Shown piece by piece: positions 37,578-45,849 of a stretch of 64,000 nucleotides of DNA. The DNA is from Opitutaceae bacterium. GTDB taxonomy: Bacteria; Verrucomicrobiota; Verrucomicrobiia; Opitutales; Opitutaceae. The stretch lies in assembly GCA_030693515.1 (NCBI GenBank), contig JAUYAK010000098.1:27328-91327 (forward strand), in the 5' to 3' direction. Each line of letters opens with the position of its first letter. Position 1 is the stretch's first letter. Both the position numbers and the translations under genes were made by a program. The notes below the pieces were generated by a model. The model searched no databases and was not told the DNA's origin. It saw only the letters and a program-made list of their open reading frames with translations.

Positions 37578-39332
37578 ATGCATGCGTTCCGCAAATTCCC
37601 CCGCCTTGTTGCCTTGTTCAGCAGCCTGCTGTTTGCGGTGTGCCCCGCATTCGGCGGCTACTACGCCTACGTTGCCAACACCGGTGGCAACACGGTCTCA
37701 GTAATCGATACGAGCAGTGACACCGTGGTGGCTTCGATCACGACCGGTGCTGGCCCCATCGCAGCCGCCGTGAATCAGCTGGGCACTCGCGTTTATGTCG
37801 CAAACACCTTCACGACCACGATGACTGTGATCGATGCACATTCGCGACTTGTGCTCGCGCAAGTCAACGTGGGATCGAATCCAAGGGGTGTGGCCGTCAG
37901 TCCAGATGGCTCCCGCGTTTATGTCGCGGTAACCGGAACCAGTTCAGTCGCCGTGGTCGATGCCGGTTCGAATGCGGTCATAGCCACCGTGCCTGTTTTG
38001 TCCGGCCCCCACAGCCTTGTTGTTTCGCCTGATGGTTCGCGAGTCTACGTGGCCAACAACGTGGGCTACAACACCAACGTGACCGTCATTGCCACTGCCA
38101 CAAATTCGGTGGCTGGGCATGTCGGTGTCGGCTCCGCACCAGTTGACCTCGCCTTGAACGGTGATGGAACCCGGCTCTACGTAACCAACAATCAAGACTT
38201 CACGATGTCGGTTGTTGACACGACTCTGGGTCCCGTCGGGGCGAGAATCGCCACGGTGTTTGCCGGGCATGGAGTCACCGGAGTAGCCCTGGCGCCCGAC
38301 GGCAGTCGCGCGTTTGTGACTCGAGCTGGGATTCATGGAAACAACGTTCTCGTGTTTGATACGGGATCGTTGGCAGTGCTGCGGACGATCGCTCTCGCTG
38401 GAGGTCCGCAAGGGATTGGCGTCACTCCCGATGGGGCAAAAGTCTATGTCGGCGTTAGCGAGCTCAACGCTGAGGCGGTGATTGATGCTGCGACCGGCGT
38501 AGTCCTGCGCTACATTCCCGTGGGCGTCTCACCTTACTCGTTTGGAAAATTCATCGGTGCGGCCTGCAGTTCACCCGTGATCACGAACGTCGCTGTCAGC
38601 CAAAACCCAGCCCCGGTCACGACCGCTGCTTTTTCCCTGAGCGCGACTGCGACCAACGCCACCTGCGACATTGGCGGCGCAAATTATTCCGTCACCGACG
38701 CATCAGGGACAGTCGTAGCCTCCGGTTCGATGCTCGCCGCAGATTCAAATTTCGACAGCCAGGCGGAAAACGTCACGGCGCTGATTGCGCCTTGGCAGGC
38801 TCCCCTCAGCCCTGGCGTATACCGTTTCTGCGTATCGGCGACCAACTCAGCCGGCATTTCCGGAGACGCCGTTTGCGTGCTGGTCGCGGTTTACGACCCG
38901 AACGGAGGATTTGTCACTGGCGGCGGCTGGTTCGTTTCAGCGCCCGGGGCCTATCTGCCGACTCCTGCAGTCAGTGGGCGATCAACGTTCGGGTTCGTTT
39001 CGAAATACAAGAAGGGAGCTTCTATCCCGGAGGGAAACACTGAATTCCAGTTCCATACGGTCGGCCTGAGATTCTCCAGCAGGTCCTACCAATGGCTCGT
39101 GGTGAACCAGAACGACAGGAACGCGCAGTTCAAGGGCATCGGCACGGTCAACGGAATCGGCAATTTCAGTTTCATGATTTGGGCCTACGATGGTTCCACT
39201 TCGGTCGCGAGCCCGGCTGACACATTTCGGATAAAGATTTGGGACATGGAGGACAACGACGCCGTGCTCTACGATAACGGAGTGAACCAGCCGATCTCCG
39301 GTGGAAACGTCATCGTTCATGCCGCGAAGTAG
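37578..39332 (+). CDS. Secreted YVTN-repeat beta-propeller protein
   Basis: 584 aa from ATG 37578 with signal peptide (MHAFRKFPRLVALFSSLLFA). About seven YVTN repeats follow (residues 25-330), each with a form of RVYVANxxxxxxVxVID (YYAYVANTGGNTVSVIDTSS, RVYVAVTGTSSVAVVDAGSN, RLYVTNNQDFTMSVVDT). A beta-sandwich linker comes next, then a C-terminal module FVTGGGWFVSAPGAYLP to FRIKIWDMEDNDAVLYDNG, as found on post-COAP or surface-exposed proteins. It probably mediates surface or matrix interactions. Composition is visibly lower in GC than neighbours, suggesting acquisition together with the XRE gene. Confidence 0.88.
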   Translation: MHAFRKFPRLVALFSSLLFAVCPAFGGYYAYVANTGGNTVSVIDTSSDTVVASITTGAGPIAAAVNQLGTRVYVANTFTTTMTVIDAHSRLVLAQVNVGSNPRGVAVSPDGSRVYVAVTGTSSVAVVDAGSNAVIATVPVLSGPHSLVVSPDGSRVYVANNVGYNTNVTVIATATNSVAGHVGVGSAPVDLALNGDGTRLYVTNNQDFTMSVVDTTLGPVGARIATVFAGHGVTGVALAPDGSRAFVTRAGIHGNNVLVFDTGSLAVLRTIALAGGPQGIGVTPDGAKVYVGVSELNAEAVIDAATGVVLRYIPVGVSPYSFGKFIGAACSSPVITNVAVSQNPAPVTTAAFSLSATATNATCDIGGANYSVTDASGTVVASGSMLAADSNFDSQAENVTALIAPWQAPLSPGVYRFCVSATNSAGISGDAVCVLVAVYDPNGGFVTGGGWFVSAPGAYLPTPAVSGRSTFGFVSKYKKGASIPEGNTEFQFHTVGLRFSSRSYQWLVVNQNDRNAQFKGIGTVNGIGNFSFMIWAYDGSTSVASPADTFRIKIWDMEDNDAVLYDNGVNQPISGGNVIVHAAK

Positions 39333-39354
39333 GAATCCTCGCCCGGTTTGGGCC

Positions 39355-39452
39355 TCGCGTTCAACGCAGTCATTGCTGATGAAGAGGCGCATGAAACGCT
39401 CCTGCGTGTCGGTGGTCTCGGACGTGGGAGTTTCCTGATATTGTTCGGCCAA
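39355..39452 (-). pseudogene. N-terminal fragment of an ECF-type sigma factor
   Basis: On the minus strand from ATG 39452 the text MAEQYQETPTSET is followed by TDTQERFMRLFISND, which resembles the start of PVC-type ECF sigma factors (TQExFxxLFxxNxxxLxxFxxSL). After about 39355 the resemblance ends and the frame runs into the antisense of the YVTN gene. The gene appears cut at residue ~33 by the insertion that carries the YVTN gene. Family assignment rests on a short stretch. Confidence 0.4.
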
Positions 39453-39515
39453 GGGGTGGTATGTGGGCTGGGTTTTTTGTTCGTCACGGGGGCGGGCAAT
39501 TTGGATGATAAGGCC

Positions 39516-42500
39516 GTGAATCCTCGTGGAACAATTCGTCAGAACGCCTCTCGGCGTTGGTGCGCGGCCCTGATGCTTGCCGCTTCGCCCCCGGCGCTAG
39601 CCGCCCCGCTCGACTACAACCGCGACATCCGCCCGATCCTCTCGGAAAACTGTTTCTCCTGCCACGGCTTCGATGAGAAAGCCCGCAAGGCCCACCTCCG
39701 GCTCGACGTCGCCGAATCCGCCTACTCTACCCGCGAAGGCGTCACCCGCATCAAGCCCGGCGACGCCGTCGCGAGCGAGGTCTGGCAGCGCATCATCAGC
39801 CCGCATGACGACGAGGTGATGCCGCCGCCCGAGTCGCACCTGAAGCTCACCGCCGCTCAGAAGCAGAAACTCAAGGCGTGGATCGAGCAGGGGGCCGTTT
39901 ACGCGCCGCACTGGTCGTTGGTCGCGCCGGTGAAGTCCGCTCCACCTCCGATAACTTTTGCCGCGGAAGGAGGGACAGAAAGAACGAGAGACGGAGAGAT
40001 CAAGAATTCTCCCCCTCTCTCCGTCTCCTCCTCTCTCCCTCTTGCCTCGAATCCCATCGACGCCTTCGTGCGGGCGCAGCTGGCCGCCGAAAAACTCACC
40101 CCCGCACCCGAAGCCGATCGGCCCACGCTTATTCGCCGCCTCGCGCTCGATCTCACGGGCCTCCCGCCGTCCGCCGCCGAGGTCGCTGCGTTCGTGGCCG
40201 ATCGTGCGCCCGAGGCCTACGGGCGCCTGGTGGATCGCCTGCTCGCGAGCCCGCACTTCGGCGAGCGGCTGGCGCTCGACTGGCTGGACGCCGCGCGCTA
40301 CGCCGACACCAACGGCTTCTCCATCGACGGCGGCCGCCACCTCTGGCTCTGGCGCGACTGGGTGATTCAAGCCTACAACGACAACAAGCCCTACGACACT
40401 TTCCTCGTCGAACAGCTCGCCGGCGATCTGCTGCCCGAAGCGACCGAGGCGCAGCGCATCGCGACCGGCTTTCAGCGCAACAACATGGTCACGCACGAAG
40501 GCGGCACCATTCCCGAGGAGAATCTCCTCAACTACAACGCCGACCGCGTGAAGACCCTCGGCGAAGCCGTGCTCGGCCTCACGTTCGCCTGCGCCCAGTG
40601 CCACGACCACAAATTCGACCCCATCACGCAACGCGACTACTACTCGCTCTTCGCCTTCTTCAACACGCTCGGCGATCGCGGGCTCGACGGCAACGCGGGG
40701 GTCAATCCCGGCCCCAGCATCAAGGCCCGCACCGTCCTGCAGACCGACGAAGTGCCCGCGTTGCAGCAGGCGATCGTGGCGCTCGAACAGAAGCTCGCGC
40801 GCCCGGATGCGGCGATCCTCGCTGCGTGGGAAAAGCGCGAGCAGGCGCGCCTCGCGGCGCGGGGCCGCGATTTGCGCGTCATCCCGCTTCGCGCCGTAAA
40901 AGTCTCGACGCCCAACCGCGGCGCAGGTTTTGAGGTCACGGCCGACGGCCGTGTGCGCTTGCGCAATCCCGGCGATCTCGCCGCGTTCGACATCCTTGCC
41001 GAACTGCCGCGCGATGCCGGGGCGATCACGGGCCTGCGTTTTGTCCTGCATCCGCAGGAGGATTTGCCGCTGGGCGGGTGGGGGAACGGCCCCACGCGTC
41101 CCGCCGATCCGGCGGCGAAGAAGAAAAAGGGCGCGTCGATGCCCGAGCAGAAAGGCACCTTCAAACTCACCGCGGTCGCGCTCTCGGCGGACAGCGTGCC
41201 TGGCGATCAGGTGAATCTCCACAAGCTGGAGCCCATCGCCCGCGTCACGGCCAGTTCGTGGGAGCCGCAGAATCCGGCCGCCGGGGTGCTCGACCCGCGC
41301 AACGACTCCGGCTGGTCGCCCGAGCTCGCCACGGAGGGCCCCGTCCACCTCACCGCCACACTGGCGCGTCCGCTCGATCCGGCGGAGGCGCCGCACCTCA
41401 CCGTCCAGCTCAACTTCGGCGCGGGCCGCGGGATGATCCCCGGCCTCATCGAGGTCTGCGCGATCACCGGCACGGACGACGGCACGGATTTGCCCGCCGA
41501 AATTGTGGCCGCGCTGGGCACCCCGGCCGCGCAGCGCACGACGGATGCCAGGGCCGCGCTCTGGCGGCACGGTGCGGCGCACGGCGAGGAACTCGCGCGC
41601 GACCGCATCGCTCTGGCCAATCTTCGCGACCGTCTCGCCGCGCTCACCGAACCGTTCACCACCATGGTCATGGAGATCGCCGCCAAGCCGCGCGACACGT
41701 TCATCCTCAACCGCGGCGACTATGCGCAACCCACGGTGCAGGTCTCCGCCGCCACGCCCGCCGCGCTGCCGCCGTTGCCCGCTGGCGCGCCCGCGAACCG
41801 CCTCGGCCTCGCGCATTGGATTGTCGCGCGTGAGAATCCGCTCACGGCGCGCGTGGCGGTGAACCGTTTCTGGAAACTGTTTTTTGGCACCGGCCTTGTC
41901 GCCACGCCCGCCGACTTTGGCGCCCAGGGCGAGTGGCCGAGTCATCCCGAGCTGCTCGACTGGCTCGCGGTCGATTTCATGGAGCATGGCTGGGACGTGA
42001 AGCGACTGGTGCGCCTCATCGTCACGAGCGCGGCCTACCGCCAGTCGTCCGCCGCCACGCCCGCGCAGCTCGAGCGCGACCCGCACAATCGCCTCCTCGC
42101 GCGCGGCCCGCGGTTCCGTTTGCCGGCGGAATTTGTGCGCGATCAGGCGCTGGCGGTGAGCGGCTTGCTCGTGCCGCGGCTGGGCGGTCCGAGCGTGAAT
42201 CCCTACACGCCCGGCGACCTCTGGCGCGAGGTCAGTCACTACGGCAGCTCGCCGGCGACCGCGCAGACGTTTGTGCAGGACCACGGGGAGAAGCTCTACC
42301 GCCGCTCGCTCTACACGTATTGGAAACGCACCGCGCCGCCGCCTTCCATGATGGCCTTCGATGCGCCCAATCGCGAAGTCTGCACCGTCGCGCGTGGCAA
42401 CACCACCACGCCCCTGCAGGCCCTCGTCACGCTCAACGACCCGCAGTTCGTCGAGGCCGCGCGCGCCTTTGCGGAACGGATCATCGCCCGGCCCGGTCAG

Positions 42501-42752
42501 GACGCGGCGCGCCTGGGCTGGGCCTTTGCCGAGTGCCTATCCCGCCCGCCGCGCTCCAAGGAACTCGGCGTGCTCGCGGTCGCGCTGGAGCGCGAGCGCG
42601 CCCGCTACGCGCAGGACGAAGCCGCGGCCCGCGCCTACCTCGCCGTCGGCGAATCCCCGCGCAACGAATCGATCCCGCCGGCCGAGCACGCCGCGTGGGC
42701 GCAGGTCGCCACGACGCTCCTTAACCTCAGCGAAACCATCACGCGGAACTGA
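39516..42752 (+). CDS. PSCyt1/PSCyt2/PSD1 secreted protein
   Basis: 1078 aa if translation starts at GTG 39516, which yields a leader ending in LAASPPALA; a TTG at 39348 is in frame but would place the leader internally. PSCyt1 haem motif CFSCH lies at 46-50 and PSCyt2 CAQCH at 359-363. The middle region (about 470-700) is discoidin/beta-like with a KKKK patch. PSD1/DUF1553 lies at about 755-1010 (TARVAVNRFWKLFFGTGLVA; SHPELLDWLAVDFMEHGWD). The segment 151-178 is encoded by an in-frame palindromic insertion. Paired with DUF1501 at 42886. Periplasmic haem protein of unknown substrate. Confidence 0.9.
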   Translation: MNPRGTIRQNASRRWCAALMLAASPPALAAPLDYNRDIRPILSENCFSCHGFDEKARKAHLRLDVAESAYSTREGVTRIKPGDAVASEVWQRIISPHDDEVMPPPESHLKLTAAQKQKLKAWIEQGAVYAPHWSLVAPVKSAPPPITFAAEGGTERTRDGEIKNSPPLSVSSSLPLASNPIDAFVRAQLAAEKLTPAPEADRPTLIRRLALDLTGLPPSAAEVAAFVADRAPEAYGRLVDRLLASPHFGERLALDWLDAARYADTNGFSIDGGRHLWLWRDWVIQAYNDNKPYDTFLVEQLAGDLLPEATEAQRIATGFQRNNMVTHEGGTIPEENLLNYNADRVKTLGEAVLGLTFACAQCHDHKFDPITQRDYYSLFAFFNTLGDRGLDGNAGVNPGPSIKARTVLQTDEVPALQQAIVALEQKLARPDAAILAAWEKREQARLAARGRDLRVIPLRAVKVSTPNRGAGFEVTADGRVRLRNPGDLAAFDILAELPRDAGAITGLRFVLHPQEDLPLGGWGNGPTRPADPAAKKKKGASMPEQKGTFKLTAVALSADSVPGDQVNLHKLEPIARVTASSWEPQNPAAGVLDPRNDSGWSPELATEGPVHLTATLARPLDPAEAPHLTVQLNFGAGRGMIPGLIEVCAITGTDDGTDLPAEIVAALGTPAAQRTTDARAALWRHGAAHGEELARDRIALANLRDRLAALTEPFTTMVMEIAAKPRDTFILNRGDYAQPTVQVSAATPAALPPLPAGAPANRLGLAHWIVARENPLTARVAVNRFWKLFFGTGLVATPADFGAQGEWPSHPELLDWLAVDFMEHGWDVKRLVRLIVTSAAYRQSSAATPAQLERDPHNRLLARGPRFRLPAEFVRDQALAVSGLLVPRLGGPSVNPYTPGDLWREVSHYGSSPATAQTFVQDHGEKLYRRSLYTYWKRTAPPPSMMAFDAPNREVCTVARGNTTTPLQALVTLNDPQFVEAARAFAERIIARPGQDAARLGWAFAECLSRPPRSKELGVLAVALERERARYAQDEAAARAYLAVGESPRNESIPPAEHAAWAQVATTLLNLSETITRN
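39968..40050. repeat. In-frame palindromic insertion within a PSD1 gene
   Basis: The left arm ends in gagacggagagatcaagaattc and the right arm runs ctctctccgtctcctcctct; they pair around a central gaattc. The encoded residues (EGGTERTRDGEIKNSPPLSV, then SSSLPLAS) look like low-complexity filler between the PSCyt1 and PSCyt2 domains. The arms resemble in style the intergenic elements at 5437 and 42753. Confidence 0.65.
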
Positions 42753-42885
42753 GGCAGGAAAATTGAAAAAGCGGGAAATCGAAAAATTGAGAAACGCCGC
42801 GCTTCACTGCTGAACCAGCTTCATTCGCCGCTTTGCTTCAGATCAGTTTTCCACTTTCCCGCTTTCCCCATTTTCCAATTTTCCG
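42753..42885. repeat. Imperfect palindromic intergenic element
   Basis: The 133-bp gap between the PSD1 and DUF1501 genes has a left arm ggaaaattgaaaaagcggga and a right arm whose complement is ggaaaattggaaaatgggg, continuing aaagcgggaaag. The strands are almost purely purine on one side and pyrimidine on the other. It is strikingly AT-rich compared with both genes and could form a long hairpin. Confidence 0.7.
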
Positions 42886-44343
42886 ATGCAACCCGCCCAC
42901 GATTATCTCCGGCACCTCACGCGTCGCACCTTCATCGGTCGCGCGGCGCGCGGGATCGGTGGCGCCGCCCTCGGCTCGCTCCTCTCGCAAAGCATCGCGC
43001 GCGCGGTCGAATCCAAAGCGGGGGGCCAGCCCGGCCTTCCGCATTTCAAGCCGACCGCGAAGCGCGTTCTCTGTCTTTTCCAGAGCGGCGGCCTCTCGCA
43101 CGTCGATCTCTTTGACGACAAGCCGATGCTCCATCGGCACGCTGGCCAGGAGATTCCCGCCTCGGTGAAAGGCACGCAGCGTCTCACCGGCATGACGAGC
43201 GGGCAGAGCGCCTATCCCGTCGTGCCGCCGCTCAAGTCCGGCAAGCTGTGCGGCCGGCACGGCACCTGGATCAGCGACCTGCTGCCGCACACGCAGACGA
43301 TCGCCGACGATATCTGCCTCATCAAGAGCCTGCACACCGAGGCCATCAACCACGACCCCGCGATCACCTACCTGAACACCGGCAACCAGCTGCCCGGCTA
43401 CGCCAGCATGGGCGCGTGGGCGAGCTACGGTCTGGGCAGCGAAAACGCCAATCTCCCCGCCTTCATCGCGATGGTCTCGCAGGGCACCGGAAAAAATCCC
43501 GGCCAGCCTATCTTTTCGCGCCTCTGGGGCAGTGGTTTCCTGCCTGCCTCGCACCAAGGCGTGGGTCTGCGTCCCGGCGCCAATCCCGTCCTCTACCTCA
43601 ACAACCCGCCCGGCGTGGACCGCGCACAGCGCCGCGCCGTGCTCGACGATCTCGCTGCGCTCAACGCCGCCCGCGCCGCCGAGCTCGGCGACCCCGAGAC
43701 CCTCGCGCGCATCGACGCCTACGAGATGGCGTTTCGCATGCAGACGAGCGTGCCCGAGCTGACCGACATCTCCGGAGAATCCGCCACCACGCTCGACGCC
43801 TACGGCCCCGAGGTGCGCAAACCCGGCAGCTACGCGGCCAACTGCCTGCTCGCGCGCCGCCTGCTGGAGCGCGACGTGCGCTTCGTGCAGCTCTTTCACC
43901 GCGGCTGGGACCAGCACATCGCGATCGCCCGGCAGCTGCCGAACCAGTGCCGTGACATCGACCAGCCCACCGCCGCGCTCATTAAGGACCTCAAGCAACG
44001 CGGCCTGCTCGACGACACGTTGGTCGTCTTCGCGACCGAGTTTGGCCGCACCGTCTTCAGCCAAGGCAAGCTCGGCGACCCCGCCGCCGGTCGCGATCAC
44101 CACGGGCGCGCGTTCACCGTCTGGCTCGCGGGCGGCGGCATCAAGGGCGGCATGACCTACGGCGCGACCGACGATTTCTGCTACAACATCACGGAAAACC
44201 CGGTCCACCTCCGCGACCTGCACGCGACGATTTTGCACTGCCTCGGCATCGACCACGCGAAGTTCACGCACAAATTCCGCGGCCTGAACGTGCGCCTCAC
44301 CGGCGTCGAGGAAGCGCACGTGGTGAAGGCGATTCTGGCGTAA
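42886..44343 (+). CDS. DUF1501 family secreted protein, Tat-type leader
   Basis: 485 aa from ATG 42886. The N-terminus has a twin-arginine motif (LTRRTFIGRAARGIGGAALG). DUF1501 hallmarks: VLCLFQSGGLSHVDLFDDKP (about 61-80), NHDPAITYLNTGNQ, LVVFATEFGRTVFS, AGRDHHGRAFTVWLAGGG and HDLHATILHCLGID-type ending (here RDLHATILHCLGIDH). It follows the PSCyt/PSD1 gene and a palindromic spacer. Its role, though widely conserved, is unknown. Confidence 0.93.
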   Translation: MQPAHDYLRHLTRRTFIGRAARGIGGAALGSLLSQSIARAVESKAGGQPGLPHFKPTAKRVLCLFQSGGLSHVDLFDDKPMLHRHAGQEIPASVKGTQRLTGMTSGQSAYPVVPPLKSGKLCGRHGTWISDLLPHTQTIADDICLIKSLHTEAINHDPAITYLNTGNQLPGYASMGAWASYGLGSENANLPAFIAMVSQGTGKNPGQPIFSRLWGSGFLPASHQGVGLRPGANPVLYLNNPPGVDRAQRRAVLDDLAALNAARAAELGDPETLARIDAYEMAFRMQTSVPELTDISGESATTLDAYGPEVRKPGSYAANCLLARRLLERDVRFVQLFHRGWDQHIAIARQLPNQCRDIDQPTAALIKDLKQRGLLDDTLVVFATEFGRTVFSQGKLGDPAAGRDHHGRAFTVWLAGGGIKGGMTYGATDDFCYNITENPVHLRDLHATILHCLGIDHAKFTHKFRGLNVRLTGVEEAHVVKAILA

Positions 44344-44479
44344 ACATACCGTCCAACGTCTGTGCTGGGCCGGTAATAATTCACCCAGTCGGTGTCGTGC
44401 TGCAGCGAGATCCGGTTCATACAGAGCGGGCGCGGGTGCCGCTTACGGAAAAGCGAGGCAGCGAGTGGTCCGTCGCCGC
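44344..44479. other. Intergenic sequence without recognisable content
   Basis: About 136 bp between the DUF1501 stop and the minus-strand terminator. I see no gene, tRNA or repeat. A short minus-strand open stretch here has no recognisable relative and no leader. Confidence 0.5.
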
Positions 44480-44511
44480 AAAAAAAATCCCGCCGGCGGA
44501 TGCGCGGCGGG
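44480..44511 (-). terminator. Rho-independent terminator
   Basis: On the minus strand cccgccg, an interior of 9 bases, and cggcggg (stem 44489-44511) are followed by a run of eight T residues (44480-44487). It sits 28 bp past the stop of the DUF4412 gene. The hairpin is GC-rich and the T-run is uninterrupted, so confidence is high. Confidence 0.88.
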
Positions 44512-44539
44512 ACGAGGGGGGGAAGAAAGGGGCAGCGGA

Positions 44540-45226
44540 TTACTTGCCGAGGCCCTGCATCAGGCCCTTGAGCATGCCGCCCATGTTGCCCATGTCGAAT
44601 TTGGAGTAGCCGGCGGGCACGGCGAAGAGCGACTCGGGCAATTTCTTCTTCTCGATGGCCGTCACTTCCATGCGGTGCGTCTCCTTGCCTTTCTTGTCTT
44701 TGCTCACGATGCGCAGCGGGAAGAGGCTCTTGCCCTGGAGGGCGCGCTCCCAGCCCTTGGGCGCGGAGCCGCGGCCGCCCGCCATCGGGTTGCTGCCTGG
44801 CATCATGAACGAGCCGAGGCCCTCGGCCAGCCACATGTCGGTCGCCTCGCCCTTATAGGTGGAGATGTATTTCGTGGCGGTGTAGCCGAGGATTTTATCG
44901 GTCTCGTTGGTCTTTTCGAAGGTCGCCTCGTCCTTCACTTCCTTCGCGGCTTTCTCGGCGGCGTCCTTCAGCGACATCGTCATATACATCCGCTCGGATT
45001 CCATGACCATCATCATCTCCATTTTGGCCAGATCCATGACGGTGTAGCCGCTGGCGTCCTTATCGCCCTTCATGTCGATCCGCATGCGCGAGTCCTTCAC
45101 GCTGTAGTTCATCTCGGTGGCGCGATTTTTCCCGTCGGTGGTCTTGAAGTTGACGGTGCCTTCAAACGTGGCGGCGCCCAGCGCGGGCGCGAGGAGGAGG
45201 GTAACGAGAGCGAGCAGTGTTTTCAT
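44540..45226 (-). CDS. DUF4412-domain secreted protein
   Basis: 228 aa from ATG 45226, where the signal peptide MKTLLALVTLLLAPALGAAT begins; the frame is open further upstream but lacks a leader. Body: FEGTVNFKTTDGKNRATEMN, SRMRIDMKG, a Met-rich strand (MEMMMVMESERMYMTMS), then ILGYTATKYISTYKGEATDM and SLFAVPAGYSKFDMGNMGG. This layout (precursor-like lipocalin/LolA-type beta sheet with conserved KILGYxxxKY) matches DUF4412. Presumed periplasmic. Function unknown. Ends at a strong terminator. Confidence 0.85.
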   Translation of the reverse strand: MKTLLALVTLLLAPALGAATFEGTVNFKTTDGKNRATEMNYSVKDSRMRIDMKGDKDASGYTVMDLAKMEMMMVMESERMYMTMSLKDAAEKAAKEVKDEATFEKTNETDKILGYTATKYISTYKGEATDMWLAEGLGSFMMPGSNPMAGGRGSAPKGWERALQGKSLFPLRIVSKDKKGKETHRMEVTAIEKKKLPESLFAVPAGYSKFDMGNMGGMLKGLMQGLGK

Positions 45227-45329
45227 GGGAGGTAGGAGATTAGGTCCGGGAAACAAAGGGGAACTGGGGTGCGGCGCAACAGCCGTTTCGCGGCTTGCTT
45301 CGCGCGCGGCGGGCCGGTGCATTCGCGGC

Positions 45330-45827
45330 ATGGCTCTCTTTGGCACTCTCGCCACCCTACGCACCCAGGCGCCCCGGACGCCGGCGATTGCCGCCGCTTT
45401 CGATTACGCGGAGGACGTGCTGCGCGCGGGCTCGCCGGCGCAGGCGCGGCTGCGCGCGCTCGGGGCCGGCGCCACGGAGAAGATCGAGCTCGCGCACGGC
45501 GCGTTTGCCATCGAGCAGGCCTATGAAACCAAGCCGCGGGCGGAAGGCTTCTTCGAGTCGCACCGGAAATACATCGATCTCCAGCTCGTGGTGGAGGGCG
45601 ACGAGGTGATGGAGGTCGTCGATGCGTCGCGCATCGCCGTGCGCGAGCCCTACAACGCCGACCGCGATCTCGTGATTTACGGGGACGCCGCGGGGGCCTC
45701 GGTGTTGCGGGTGTCGTCGGGCCTCGCGGCGATTTTTTTTCCGGCCGATGTGCACATGCCCACGCTGCGGTCGGGCGCGTCCGGCGGCCTCGTGCGCAAG
45801 ACGGTCGTGAAAATCCCCGTGGCCTGA
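45330..45827 (+). CDS. YhcH/YjgK/YiaL family protein
   Basis: 165 aa from ATG 45330 (MALFGTLATLRTQ). The family's cupin core is seen: FAIEQAYETKPRAEGFFESH, RKYIDLQLVVEGDEVMEV, DLVIYGDA and AIFFPADVHMPTLRSG, which carry the conserved His/Glu metal residues. Members include the beta-galactosidase beta-subunit EbgC and are linked to sugar acid or sialic acid catabolism as anomerases or mutarotases. Cytosolic. It lies 22 bp upstream of rlmJ and may share its transcript. Confidence 0.9.
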   Translation: MALFGTLATLRTQAPRTPAIAAAFDYAEDVLRAGSPAQARLRALGAGATEKIELAHGAFAIEQAYETKPRAEGFFESHRKYIDLQLVVEGDEVMEVVDASRIAVREPYNADRDLVIYGDAAGASVLRVSSGLAAIFFPADVHMPTLRSGASGGLVRKTVVKIPVA

Positions 45828-45849
45828 GCGCCCGGCGGCCGGCCCACGC

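Noticed and set aside
39597..42284. 895-codon open frame on the minus strand
   Set aside because: Antisense shadow of the PSD1 gene at 39516-42752, without signal peptide or known domains.
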